The position numbers and the translations under genes were made by a program. The notes under the pieces are model-generated. The model was not told the origin of the DNA. It saw only the letters and a program-made list of their open reading frames with translations, and did no database searches. This document shows, piece by piece, positions 26,352 to 34,098 of a DNA stretch of 64,000 nt. Each line of letters starts with the position of its first letter. The stretch's first letter is position 1. Source of the stretch: JBOGOC01 sp050747525 (GTDB lineage Bacteria; Acidobacteriota; Polarisedimenticolia; JACPZX01; DASXTC01); contig JBOGOC010000066.1 of the NCBI GenBank assembly GCA_050747525.1, positions 62,001 to 126,000 on the forward strand, in the 5' to 3' direction.

Positions 26352-27794
26352 TCAGTGTCCCTGCTTCGTCGAGCCTTCAGGTCGCAGCGCGGCGATCAGG
26401 TCGGTGGCGGCCGCGTCGAGAGATCGTTTTCCGTCGACATAGGGGCGCCAGGTTTGCTCGAGCGCCTCACGGTATTGTACCCAGCTTCCCCCTTTGAAGA
26501 GCTCGTAAAGCATGGGCGTATAGCCCGACGGGCCGCTACCGTCCAGGACACCCCGCACCGCCTCTCCGGTCGTGTAGAACAGGACGACGTGCCACAGATC
26601 GTCCGGAAGGCTGAACGCCGCCGCCTTGGCCGCCCGCTCGAGCGCCTGCCGCACCGGATCGCTTCGATCCATGAGCACGTGAGAGGCCTCGTGGATCAAC
26701 ACCTCGAAGCCGGCGGCCCCCTGCGGTGAGTTGGCGATAAGAACGTTACCCTGGCCGGAATCCGACCAGGAGGTATTGGCCCCGCTCCAGTCCACGGTCT
26801 CCACGACGTCCACCAGAATCGGCAGCACCTTCCATGGCTTCTGATACAGCTGCTCGACACGGGCGGCGACTCTCTCCTCGTCCACCCCCAGCTTCTTTTG
26901 TACGTCCGCAATCCACGCCCGGTTCTTGTCGTCCTGCATCGCCCAGCGGCAGGCCCTGTAGGCGGGGGCGGCCGCCGCTCTGAAGCTGCGTGCAATCTCG
27001 AGGAATTCGACGTCCCTCTCGGCTGGCCGTTCGTCCCCGAAGCCGACGAGATGCATCCTGATCAGGAACTGTTGGCGTGCCATCCACCCACTCGGAGAGA
27101 TGATCTGCGCATAGTAGGCGACCGCCCCCTCCCAGGCCGCCCGCGCCGACGGGACCAGCTTCTCGAAGCAGGAGGCTTCGTCGCCCGCATGGAACAGCTC
27201 CGGCTTGTCCTTCTTCCGCGCGAGCCCCGCCGCGATCAGCGCGTCGTTGAGATTGGTGTCGAAGTCGCTGTAGAAGGCGAAATGGGGTGTCGTGACGACC
27301 GGCGTCCGCTGCGCCGTCTGACCCGGAACCGCTCCGGGCAGCAGGAAGAGCATGCCGCACGCGAGAAGGATACAGAGTTTGCGACGGTCGTGGTTCGCCA
27401 GTCGAACGCCAGCGCACACCCACGGCAGCACAGACAGCGCCACGAACGGCAGGCCATCCCAATATAACCGGGCAAAGGATCGAGCCGGTGTCGCGGGTAT
27501 GGCAAGAAAGGGCACCAACCACATGCCTGTCAACACTGCACTGCTGACTCGCGCAGCGCGTGGCCCCGCAATGAGGAAGTACAGAGCCAGGACTGCTCCC
27601 GCAGCCAGAGCGGGACCCATGACCCATATTGCCGCCATCACACCGAGGACTTCTGGTGCGGAGTCCATCACTTCGAGCATGTCAGGGTGCGCGCGATAGT
27701 AAAGGATGTCGTTCACCCCCAACCACGCGAATGGCAGGGCTGCCGCCGAGAAGGCCAGATACATCAGGAATTCGAGTGCTCGCCGCATGCTCAC
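26352..27794 (-). CDS. Membrane protein with extracytoplasmic HEASH zinc-like motif, function unknown
   Basis: A 480-residue protein. Residues 1-150 hold about five helices, ending in a signal-like segment before PGQTAQRTPVV. The soluble remainder contains LIHEASHVLMDRSDP with HEASH at about 368-372, a gluzincin- or mini-gluzincin-type HExxH, and a later DDLWHVVLFYTTGEAVR that may give the third ligand. This suggests a secreted-side metallopeptidase, but I do not recognise a family. The start overlaps the stop region of nothing upstream; the downstream VOC gene lies 31 bases away. Its 5' end overlaps the MOSC stop by four bases. Confidence 0.75.
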   Translation of the reverse strand: MSMRRALEFLMYLAFSAAALPFAWLGVNDILYYRAHPDMLEVMDSAPEVLGVMAAIWVMGPALAAGAVLALYFLIAGPRAARVSSAVLTGMWLVPFLAIPATPARSFARLYWDGLPFVALSVLPWVCAGVRLANHDRRKLCILLACGMLFLLPGAVPGQTAQRTPVVTTPHFAFYSDFDTNLNDALIAAGLARKKDKPELFHAGDEASCFEKLVPSARAAWEGAVAYYAQIISPSGWMARQQFLIRMHLVGFGDERPAERDVEFLEIARSFRAAAAPAYRACRWAMQDDKNRAWIADVQKKLGVDEERVAARVEQLYQKPWKVLPILVDVVETVDWSGANTSWSDSGQGNVLIANSPQGAAGFEVLIHEASHVLMDRSDPVRQALERAAKAAAFSLPDDLWHVVLFYTTGEAVRGVLDGSGPSGYTPMLYELFKGGSWVQYREALEQTWRPYVDGKRSLDAAATDLIAALRPEGSTKQGH

Positions 27795-28534
27795 CGCCGC
27801 TCCGCCACCGGCTCGAAGAATACGGTCTGCCCCACCGTGAGGCGCCCGCGTCGAGTGACGGTGCCGTAGACCCCGGCCTTGTTGTCCCTCACCCGAACAA
27901 TCGCCTTCAGCACTTCGGCGGCGGAGCGAGCCGAGTCAGGGTCGAAGTTCACCATCGAGCAGCGCTCGTCGCGCATGGTGATGGCTATGGCGGCCGCCTC
28001 GCTGGTTTCTCCGAACGAGAGGACGCCTCCCACCCATTCGTCCTCCTCGAAGGGACCTGATCCCAGGGACCCAATCAGGATGTTCGGTCGGAATCTTCGG
28101 ACATCCGGAGGCTGCGCCGTGAGCCTCCCGATTTCGCCGACCGTGGCGGAGGTGATCACGGAGATGCTCGCTTCGTCGAAGATGCCACGGCTGAGGTGCA
28201 CCATCTGCACCGGTGAACCATGGCGCCGACCGACCTCCGTCGCCAATTCCTGCCCGAAGACGGACAGCTCCTCACCTTCTGGCGTGCGCACGTGCGTCGG
28301 GAGGTTTCCATCGACAGCGGGTGCCCACCCCTGTGGAGCGAACAGAATCAGCTCCGGCAGCTTGCTGGCGGTCAACCATGGGAATCCGCCCCGATCGTCA
28401 ACTCGACGGAAGGCCAGGCGCCGGTCGCCGTCCAGGCCGTGCCAGCCCAGGTCGGCGACCTCGAGACGTTCGCCGCTCATGGACTTCACCGGGTACCGGA
28501 AGAGCGCCTCTACTTCACCAACCTTGATAGGCAT
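27791..28534 (-). CDS. MOSC domain-containing protein
   Basis: A 247-residue protein with a MOSC N-terminal beta-barrel (VEALFRYPVKSMSGERL, GLDGDRRLAFR) and a C-terminal MOSC domain (RPNILIG, CSMVNFDPDS, VYGTVTRRGRLTVGQTVFF). MOSC proteins handle molybdenum cofactor sulfur or N-hydroxylated substrates; the conserved MOSC cysteine is plausibly the one in ERCSMVNFD. The ATG at 28534 lies directly after the stop of the HD-domain gene, with GGAGG just ahead, so translation is probably coupled. It overlaps the next gene by ATGA. Confidence 0.92.
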   Translation of the reverse strand: MPIKVGEVEALFRYPVKSMSGERLEVADLGWHGLDGDRRLAFRRVDDRGGFPWLTASKLPELILFAPQGWAPAVDGNLPTHVRTPEGEELSVFGQELATEVGRRHGSPVQMVHLSRGIFDEASISVITSATVGEIGRLTAQPPDVRRFRPNILIGSLGSGPFEEDEWVGGVLSFGETSEAAAIAITMRDERCSMVNFDPDSARSAAEVLKAIVRVRDNKAGVYGTVTRRGRLTVGQTVFFEPVAERR

Positions 28535-29116
28535 TCACCTCCGCCGCTTCGGGACTTGCCTGTCGTGTCCAACTGGCTCAAGGACTTCTCGCCCCACCTG
28601 AATGAGCTCATCAAAACATCTCTCGAGCGGCAGGTTGGTACCTCGGCACCCATCAACGACTCTCATAGCCCACGCAAGATACTCATGACGTCGCTGCAGC
28701 GACCAGCCTACGGGCGGATTCTGGATCACTTCTCGGACGTTGGAGATCTTGTCGCCGAGCTTGATGAGCTTCGCGTCGCTCGACAGGTCAGCGGCGTGAT
28801 CGACCTGGCGCTGCTTTCTCTCGGCCTTAGGAAGCGTCTTGTCGTCAGTCACTTCTTGTACAAGGGCTGTCACGACTGGGCCGAACTCGGACTCCAGCTC
28901 TTCGGGCGTCGTGCAGGTGTCCTCGAGTGTGTCGTGAAGGATTGCCGCGGCAAGCACTGCCACTTCGGCTACCCCCCCGATTCCAGCCAGAGTGTTCGCT
29001 ACGTCAAGGGGATGATTGATGTAGGGCGAGGCATCACTCCCCTTCCGGCGCTGACCGCGATGCTTGTTTGCCGAAAAGGAGGCTGCCTTCAGTAGTACGG
29101 CAATGCTAGCGTCCAT
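28535..29116 (-). CDS. HD-domain (SpoT/MESH1-like) hydrolase
   Basis: A 193-residue protein with the SpoT-hydrolase-type HD domain: HRGQRRKGSDASPYINHPL (first His), ILHDTLEDT (the HD pair) and AKLIKLGDKISNVRE (late Asp). It lacks synthetase and regulatory domains, as in small alarmone hydrolases of the MESH1 type; it may degrade (p)ppGpp or related nucleotides, which is inferred. The Met at 29116 was chosen over 29161 because the longer form overlaps the VOC gene more; it overlaps that gene by 11 bases. Confidence 0.88.
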   Translation of the reverse strand: MDASIAVLLKAASFSANKHRGQRRKGSDASPYINHPLDVANTLAGIGGVAEVAVLAAAILHDTLEDTCTTPEELESEFGPVVTALVQEVTDDKTLPKAERKQRQVDHAADLSSDAKLIKLGDKISNVREVIQNPPVGWSLQRRHEYLAWAMRVVDGCRGTNLPLERCFDELIQVGREVLEPVGHDRQVPKRRR

Positions 29117-29489
29117 CGTTCTCCGTTGCCGCCCCGAAGCAATGAGAGTACCCGTCGTCATCGGTCACGAAGAACTCGGTCTGACCATAGTCGCGATTGG
29201 TGAGCTCCGACACGGTGTAGCCAAGCCGTTGCAGGCGCTCCCTCAGCGCGTGGAGGTCACCGGGCGCCCAGTAGAGCCGAATGCCCTCATAATCGTCCGG
29301 CTTGATGGATGAGCCCGCCCGCTGGTTGAGCCAGAAGCAGAGATGCTCGTTGTGAACCATGCATCCGATGAGCCGCCCGCCCTGCCGCATGGCCCGGTCC
29401 ATGGTAAGACCCAGCCCTTCGACCCAGAAGCGGAGACTCTTCTCGAGATCCGCGCTCGGGATGACCGGCATGCACGCCTTGACCAGCAT
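29106..29489 (-). CDS. VOC family protein
   Basis: A 127-residue glyoxalase/bleomycin-resistance-like fold: KACMPVIPSADLEKSLRFW at the start, DDYEGIRLYWAP in the middle and a terminal QTEFFVTDDDGYSHCFG. Unrelated in detail to the VOC protein at 25949. It overlaps the HD-domain gene start by 11 bases and is part of the same minus-strand run. Substrate unknown. Confidence 0.88.
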   Translation of the reverse strand: MLVKACMPVIPSADLEKSLRFWVEGLGLTMDRAMRQGGRLIGCMVHNEHLCFWLNQRAGSSIKPDDYEGIRLYWAPGDLHALRERLQRLGYTVSELTNRDYGQTEFFVTDDDGYSHCFGAATENDGR

Positions 29490-29504
29490 CGACGCCTCGT
29501 ATCG

Positions 29505-29969
29505 TCATTCCTTGTAGTAGCCGACCCCGCAGTTCTGATCCATGACTTGCGTATAGAAGGTGTGCTTCTCGAGAGGCTTGTCTGAGCCGGGGCGAGGCCA
29601 CCAATAGGTCACCTCATCGATTTTCCCTTCGGTGGCGGTCCGCATGATTTCTTCCCCGAGAGGAAAGCCCTTCTTGCCGACGATGTCCTGCAAGTGCTCA
29701 CCCTTCAGGAAGGGATGAGCCGTAAGAACGCCGTCTGAGGCGTTGGCGCAGAACACATAGAGATCGCGGTCTCTGAAGCCGCCCTCGCCCTTGTTGAACA
29801 TCTCGAGGGCTTTCTCCCGGTTGTCCCTCACCGCCGCAACGGCTCTCACCAACATGGCCTTGGCTTCGGCTTCAGTGCCGAATTGAGCCTGAGCTGCCGG
29901 GACAGGGGTGAGAGTGAAAGACATCAGTATCGCGCCCTGCCCGACGACGCTTGCCAGATTGCGCACCAT
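29505..29969 (-). CDS. Secreted Cache-domain protein
   Basis: A 154-residue protein with a signal peptide (ending PAAQAQF) and one Cache-type sensor domain: AKAMLVRAVAAVRDNREKAL, FRDRDLYVFCANASDGVLTAHP, GKKGFPLGEEIMR and YYTQ-like C-terminal strands. No transmembrane or signalling output domain follows, so it is a stand-alone periplasmic ligand-binding module. GGAGGAAG precedes the start. Confidence 0.85.
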   Translation of the reverse strand: MVRNLASVVGQGAILMSFTLTPVPAAQAQFGTEAEAKAMLVRAVAAVRDNREKALEMFNKGEGGFRDRDLYVFCANASDGVLTAHPFLKGEHLQDIVGKKGFPLGEEIMRTATEGKIDEVTYWWPRPGSDKPLEKHTFYTQVMDQNCGVGYYKE

Positions 29970-30043
29970 CTCTTCCTCCGTACGGCCCCGCCCGCTCCAC
30001 CCGAGATACCCTCATCATACACCTCACGAAAAGGTGCAGCGTT

Positions 30044-30187
30044 CTATCGCTCCGGCTCAGCGACATTCTCCTTCAACCAGTTACGCAGGTCGGTCCAGAG
30101 GTCCACGGGCTCGCCGGACGAGACATTATCCGGGTAGACGATCACTCGATGAGACGGGTTGCCGGCAGTGCGAATCGAGTCAAGCAC
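30044..30187 (-). CDS. Small ORF or fragment, 47 codons, function unknown
   Basis: A GTG codon immediately follows the stop of the upstream alpha/beta hydrolase gene (TAG then GTG). It opens a 47-codon frame containing GNPSHRVIVYPDN and DLWTDLRNWLKENV. The sequence looks protein-like, but the ORF may be a 3' fragment of a decayed gene. Not recognised. Confidence 0.35.
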   Translation of the reverse strand: MLDSIRTAGNPSHRVIVYPDNVSSGEPVDLWTDLRNWLKENVAEPER

Positions 30188-31078
30188 CTATCTCGGCCAA
30201 AGCGCGCGAACGAACTCGAGCTGGCGAGCGTTCCCGTCTTCCCGCGCTCCAGGGTCAGGATCGAAATCGCTCTCCTGATTCACCAGATTCCGCGTCAGAA
30301 GGTGACCGACTCCCGGATACACCGCCAGCTCGCAGACGCCACCGCCCGCTACCACGCGATCGCAGAAGCGTCGCGCACCGCCCAGAGGCGTGAGCGTATC
30401 GTGGTCGCCGTGCACGATATGGGTGCGCGGCATGCGCTGCCGAACGTGTTCCACCGGAGAGTATGCCGCCACCGTCGCGCGGTCACGGAGCAGGCGGCGA
30501 AAGTGGCCATCTCCACTCACATCGAGGGCGGGAGACCAGAGCACAAGCGCATCGGGCCCGCCGATGCCGTATTCGCCATCGTGGGTGCCGCAGCCGATGG
30601 TTGCCGCGGACGCGGCCAGGTGACCACCGGCGGAAACGCCGGAAGCCGCCAGCCGATTCGGGTGCACGCCTAGAGCGGCGGCTTCAGCGCGCACCCAGCG
30701 AAATGCGGCGCACACGTCCGAGAGAGCATCGACGGGGGTCGTGCGTTCATCCGACAGTCGATACTGGACGGAGATGGCCACGAGTCCCGCAGCCGCGTAG
30801 CGCCGGGCGTTCGTGAATGTCCAGTCCGGTGCGCCCGCGACCCAGCCGCCACCATGGAAGAGCAGGATCGCAGGCGTAGAGCCACCTCGTCCGTGCCCTG
30901 TCGGTGTGAACACGAAGGACCGGAGCGACACGCCGTCTACCTCGCGATAGATGTACGTCACCGGCTCGGCCCGGCCGGGTGCCGGTTGCCCACCGACGCG
31001 CGCAGACTGAGAGCAGGCGGCGAGAAAGACAGTGAGCGCAAGCCCGGTTCCCGTGCGGCAGACACGCGACGCGTTCAC
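30188..31078 (-). CDS. Alpha/beta hydrolase lipoprotein (hormone-sensitive lipase-like)
   Basis: A 296-residue protein with a lipobox-type signal (LALTVFLAACS). The HSL-family markers are present: HGGGW oxyanion loop, GVSAGGH nucleophile elbow (Ser), HGDHDTL acid and VGHLLTRN His. Probable membrane-anchored periplasmic esterase or lipase; substrate unknown. Followed by the small frame at 30044-30187. The upstream neighbour, in the same orientation, is a second, unrelated alpha/beta hydrolase ending three bases before this start. Confidence 0.9.
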   Translation of the reverse strand: MNASRVCRTGTGLALTVFLAACSQSARVGGQPAPGRAEPVTYIYREVDGVSLRSFVFTPTGHGRGGSTPAILLFHGGGWVAGAPDWTFTNARRYAAAGLVAISVQYRLSDERTTPVDALSDVCAAFRWVRAEAAALGVHPNRLAASGVSAGGHLAASAATIGCGTHDGEYGIGGPDALVLWSPALDVSGDGHFRRLLRDRATVAAYSPVEHVRQRMPRTHIVHGDHDTLTPLGGARRFCDRVVAGGGVCELAVYPGVGHLLTRNLVNQESDFDPDPGAREDGNARQLEFVRALWPR

Positions 31079-31081
31079 CGG

Positions 31082-31831
31082 TCAGCTCCGGTCGTAGAGG
31101 TTGGTGTCGGCGCGCATCGTGGCGACATAAGCGATCAGTCGAGCCGATAGTTCCGCCGGTTGACTTAGCGCGACGAGATGTCCGCCAGGCATCTCGTCAA
31201 CTGACATTCCGAGGCGCTCGCGCGCCACACGCCGTTGGAACGCGGCTGGGAAAAACCGGTCATCCCGACCCACGAGAACGCGCGTTGGCACGGTCGGCCA
31301 CGCTCCATAGGTGCAAGGAAACCCAAACACGCTATCAGACTGGCGCGGCTCGCCCTGCGCCCAGGCGGCGTCAACCACCGGCTGTGGCACGTCATGGAAG
31401 AAGTCGATGAGCGGATCAAACGGAGCATCGGCCCTGCGACCGTCGCGCAGGTTCTGTTGGCGCTTGGCCTCGCCATGGCCAGTATTTTCCCACCAGTCGC
31501 CTGGAGTCTCACCGGGCGCCGGGATCATCGCATTCACCAGCACGAGCAATGCTACTCGCACCTCCTTGCACACAAGAGGCACCGTGAAGCCGGCCAGCGA
31601 TTGCCCGACGAGGGCCACGCGTCTCGGTTCCCGATTGCCAATCGCGCGGACGACGGTGGCAGCATACTCTGGAAGACCGGCCCGGTCATCCGCCGCCGGC
31701 AGCTCGACAGGGACAGCCTCATGACCGAGCTCCTGCAGCTTCGGCGTGACCAGGTGCCAGTACCACGCGCTTCCGCCCGCGCCGGGAACAAGTATGAAGG
31801 TGACGCAGGCGTTGTTGAGCGCCACGTTCAT
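31082..31831 (-). CDS. Cytosolic alpha/beta hydrolase
   Basis: A 249-residue protein without a signal peptide. It has VPGAGGSAWYW at the oxyanion site, GQSLAGF (nucleophile Ser), GRDDRFFP (acid) and GGHLVALS (His). Similar to esterase/haloalkane-hydrolase-like enzymes, but not assignable. The ATG at 31831 overlaps the stop of the DUF2277 gene by four bases (ATGA). Confidence 0.9.
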   Translation of the reverse strand: MNVALNNACVTFILVPGAGGSAWYWHLVTPKLQELGHEAVPVELPAADDRAGLPEYAATVVRAIGNREPRRVALVGQSLAGFTVPLVCKEVRVALLVLVNAMIPAPGETPGDWWENTGHGEAKRQQNLRDGRRADAPFDPLIDFFHDVPQPVVDAAWAQGEPRQSDSVFGFPCTYGAWPTVPTRVLVGRDDRFFPAAFQRRVARERLGMSVDEMPGGHLVALSQPAELSARLIAYVATMRADTNLYDRS

Positions 31832-32100
31832 TGCCTCGCGAAACGCTTGGCGGCCTCAGCCATTGCCTTGGCCCTTACCGTTTCACGATCTCTCGGCGGC
31901 GCCAGAGTTACGAGTGCGTGAACCAAGGTCCGAGCTGCCTCAGTCACCTGTTCTACGGCTAGATCAAACGCCGGCTCGTTGGCCTTGGATGGCTTGTTGA
32001 AGCCACTCAGCTTACGGACGAATTGAAGGGCCGACGCTTGAATCTCTTCGTCAGTCGCAGGAGGTTCGAAGTTGAACAATGTCTTGATGTTTCTACACAC
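31828..32100 (-). CDS. DUF2277 family protein
   Basis: A 90-residue protein matching DUF2277 almost throughout: CRNIKTLFNFEPPATDEEI and ALQFVRKLSGF. The family begins at MCRNIK, so the start is GTG 32100 (GTG TGT), with GGAGG upstream, rather than the earlier ATG at 32112. Function unknown. Overlaps the next gene by ATGA. Confidence 0.93.
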   Translation of the reverse strand: MCRNIKTLFNFEPPATDEEIQASALQFVRKLSGFNKPSKANEPAFDLAVEQVTEAARTLVHALVTLAPPRDRETVRAKAMAEAAKRFARQ

Positions 32101-32160
32101 CGTTACCTCCAACTCAAGACGCCCAGCGCCCAGCGCACCCGGCGGGCGTCCAGGTACGGT

Positions 32161-32178
32161 CCGGGTGCATCGTTTACA
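32161..32178 (+). repeat. Left terminal inverted repeat of an IS481-type remnant
   Basis: CCGGGTGCATCGTTTACA matches 16 of 18 bases of the reverse complement of 37706-37723, the right end. It lies 56 bases ahead of the transposase-like start, as expected for the left end of an IS481-family element. Confidence 0.6.
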
Positions 32179-32193
32179 GATCGGGACAAGCCT

Positions 32194-32215
32194 GAAGGCC
32201 TCGAAAGAGGCCTTC
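32194..32215 (+). other. 9-bp hairpin with GAAA tetraloop in the IS leader
   Basis: GAAGGCCTC - GAAA - GAGGCCTTC is a perfect stem with a GNRA loop, two bases before the remnant transposase ATG at 32217. Such leader hairpins in IS elements can block read-in translation; its position right at the start fits that role. Confidence 0.6.
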
Positions 32216-32216
32216 G

Positions 32217-32520
32217 ATGCCCTGCGCTCAGTTCATCACCGATTATTTTACTCGATCGTTTTCCGTTTCAGAACTCTGCGCTCGGTTTGGCATCAGCCGG
32301 CCAACCGGGTACAAGTGGATCGGCCGGTTCCTTGGAGCAAGGCCATCCTGGTCTCGAGGAACTTTCGCGGGGGCCGTTGAGCTGTCCGCATAGGACGGCC
32401 GAGGAGCTGCTAGAGCCGCTCCTGGAGCTCCGGCGCAACCATCCGACCTGGGGTGCGAAGGACGCACACGATCAGCAGCGGCCGCCGTCCTGCAGCGACT
32501 GGTTCGGCGGTCAACCGTTA
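32217..32520 (+). pseudogene. IS481-like transposase N-terminal fragment, frameshifted
   Basis: ATG 32217 opens a frame reading FITDYFTRSFSVSELCARF and GISRPTGYKWIGRF, the helix-turn-helix of IS481-family transposases. It breaks within about 50 residues; the continuation in another frame gives CPHRTAEELLEPLLELRRN and HPTWGAKD, the following conserved segment. The catalytic DDE domain is absent: sequence ends near 32520 where the DNA alkylation repair cassette begins. The region 32113-32540 holds nothing else I can support. Confidence 0.75.
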
Positions 32521-32523
32521 GGC
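32517..32523 (-). other. Possible attC core (R'' box) of the AlkD cassette
   Basis: GTTAGGC on + (GCCTAAC on -) lies 17 bases after the AlkD-like stop. It coincides with the breakpoint of the IS481 fragment. No second arm is visible, so this is a half site or a chance match. Confidence 0.35.
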
Positions 32524-32540
32524 GATCCGGCAGTGTTCGT

Positions 32541-33206
32541 TCAGCCTTGCCGGCTCACCATAAAGTTGATCCAGATCGGGGCGAAGGGTGAGGTGCAACC
32601 CTTCGAGACGGGATAGTCCCGATAGATTCCCAACGTCTCGCCAATGGCGATGGCCCGCTTGCGGAGTTTGGGGAAGTGGATTCCGATTTCCGCAAGAGTG
32701 CTGTTCATCGTCCACTGCACTGCGGGATCGGCATTTCCCATTTCGGACTCGATGCGATCCAGCAGCGCCGGGGGGTCGAGTCCTTCCGGACTCTTCGCGA
32801 CACGCTCGGCGGTGAGGCTCCATCCGGCGCGTGCAGCCCAGCGGTCGTCACTGGCCATCCATTCTTGGCGAAGAGTCTCCTTGTCGGGGTGCTGCTTGAC
32901 GACATAGGAGTTGAGCCAGTCCGCCACGTGCGCAAAGCTGACGGACCGCACCATCCGATCCATCTCTTTGGCTGACAGGTCTTTCGGCTTGAGCAGAAGG
33001 ATTGCCAAGAGCTGCGCGTCGACGTTCCCGGTCTTCCAGAGAGGCATGGCCAACTCAGGGCTGGCGCTGATCTTTTTCGCCAGCACCCGGATGTCTCCGT
33101 GTTTGACGCCGAACTGATTGTCGTCGGCGCCGTACTTGGTGTTGTGCGCCCGCATCTTCTCGTTGCCCAGCGCTTTCAGCTGTTTGAGAGTTTCATTGAG
33201 GGTCAT
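32541..33206 (-). CDS. DNA alkylation repair (AlkD-like) protein
   Basis: A 221-residue all-helical protein resembling AlkD/HEAT-repeat DNA glycosylase-like proteins: GVKHGDIRVLAKKI, LAILLLKPKDLSAKEMDRM, SDDRWAARAGWSLTAERVA, VQWTMNSTLAEIGIHFP. The family removes alkylated bases without base flipping; activity here is inferred. The ATG at 33206 is the conserved start. It lies between attC-like site 33261-33325 (upstream) and a GCCTAAC core at 32517-32523 (downstream), so it reads as an integron cassette gene. Confidence 0.88.
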   Translation of the reverse strand: MTLNETLKQLKALGNEKMRAHNTKYGADDNQFGVKHGDIRVLAKKISASPELAMPLWKTGNVDAQLLAILLLKPKDLSAKEMDRMVRSVSFAHVADWLNSYVVKQHPDKETLRQEWMASDDRWAARAGWSLTAERVAKSPEGLDPPALLDRIESEMGNADPAVQWTMNSTLAEIGIHFPKLRKRAIAIGETLGIYRDYPVSKGCTSPFAPIWINFMVSRQG

Positions 33207-33260
33207 GGTCGTGATTCTCCTCGGGTGAGCCCCGCGTGGGAGTGCGGAGCCTCTCAAGCG

Positions 33261-33325
33261 GGATAACACCCACGTTCACGCGCGGCGGGCGCCGTCCGCC
33301 CGCCGGGTTCACGCTGTAGTTGAGC
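33261..33325 (-). other. attC-like site, 65 bp
   Basis: In the minus direction the site runs from GCTCAAC to GTTATCC. Its inner stem CGGCGGGC pairs with GCCCGCCG, and the outer arm shares GTTCACG/CGTGAAC. It begins seven bases after the stop of the gene at 33332. The R' core is imperfect (GTTATCC versus consensus GTTRRRY). Confidence 0.6.
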
Positions 33326-33331
33326 AGCCCG

Positions 33332-33853
33332 TCACTCCTCGTCATCAGTCTTCGCATGCTCCAGGACAAGGTCCTTCAGCAGAAGGAGATCGATGGATCG
33401 GATCACTGAGGACCCAGGTCCCTCTATGGTCGGCGTTGCTTCTGGAAGGATGACCTCGTGCCAAATGTCTGCATAGAACCTTCCTTTGACCTCGCGCACA
33501 GGCATTCGGCCCCGCCCGCTGTGTGAGATGTAGACGAGCTCGCCCGGCTTTGCGACACCCAGGAAAAGGACTACTGTTTCGCCGACCTTTGCCTCGGAGA
33601 TGTCGCAGGTCCATGCTGGAGAGGCGCTAAACATGACCTCCTGGAGATCCGGGCCCTTCCAGACTTCGAGCACGTCAGCTTTCGCAACCAGCCGCTTCTT
33701 GCCACGCCCCTCGACAGCGGAGACCTTCGCAAGGACGATGTGACCGCTCTCGGCTACCAACGTTTCGAAAGGCTGCGCCGCAACCTTCGCGACGGCAGGA
33801 GCCGACATGAGCAGTAGTGTGCAGATGCCTACGAAGCCTCTTCGTGCTCTCAT
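33332..33853 (-). CDS. Secreted protein of unknown function (TIMP/netrin-like pattern)
   Basis: A 173-residue protein with a signal peptide (GICTLLLMSAPAVAKV). A small beta-rich domain follows: SGHIVLAKVSAVEGR, ADVLEVWKGPD, WTCDISEAKVGETVVLFL. This order resembles OB-fold TIMP/netrin-type domains, though only one of the usual cysteines is present. The ATG at 33853 lies 11 bases after the R' box of attC 33864-33965, the standard spacing for a cassette gene; longer frames would read through the attC site itself. Confidence 0.75.
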   Translation of the reverse strand: MRARRGFVGICTLLLMSAPAVAKVAAQPFETLVAESGHIVLAKVSAVEGRGKKRLVAKADVLEVWKGPDLQEVMFSASPAWTCDISEAKVGETVVLFLGVAKPGELVYISHSGRGRMPVREVKGRFYADIWHEVILPEATPTIEGPGSSVIRSIDLLLLKDLVLEHAKTDDEE

Positions 33854-33863
33854 TCTGAAGCCT

Positions 33864-33965
33864 GCCCAACGCCCCGCATAAGCCGCGGGCCGGCCCGGCG
33901 CGGCGCTTGCGCTCTTTCCAGGCGACGTGACGGGGCGGACCTTCGGCTTGATGCGGTAGTTCGGC
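33864..33965 (-). other. attC-like site, 102 bp
   Basis: Outer arms: GCCCAACGCCCCGCATAAGC at 33864 onward pairs with the complement of the arm ending GTTCGGC at 33965, leaving one extrahelical base, as in attC. In the minus direction it reads GCCGAAC ... GTTGGGC. Confidence 0.75.
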
Positions 33966-34098
33966 GGCGTCATGGTTTCACTCGCGTTGCACAGAACCTG
34001 CCGCGTCCGTCTGTGAGAAGGCCCCATTCGTCCCACACGCCCGAGAAGCCCCGGTATCGTCGCGCCGGATACCCATGCCTGGAGCTTCATCGACCGAG

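Noticed and set aside
32113..32160. Inverted GACGCCC/GGGCGTC as an attC arm or terminator
   Set aside because: Pairing is only seven bases with a 19-base loop, no GTT core and no T-tract.
33854..34090. Longer N-terminus for the gene at 33332-33853
   Set aside because: It would translate the attC site; the ATG at 33853 has the cassette spacing and a signal peptide.
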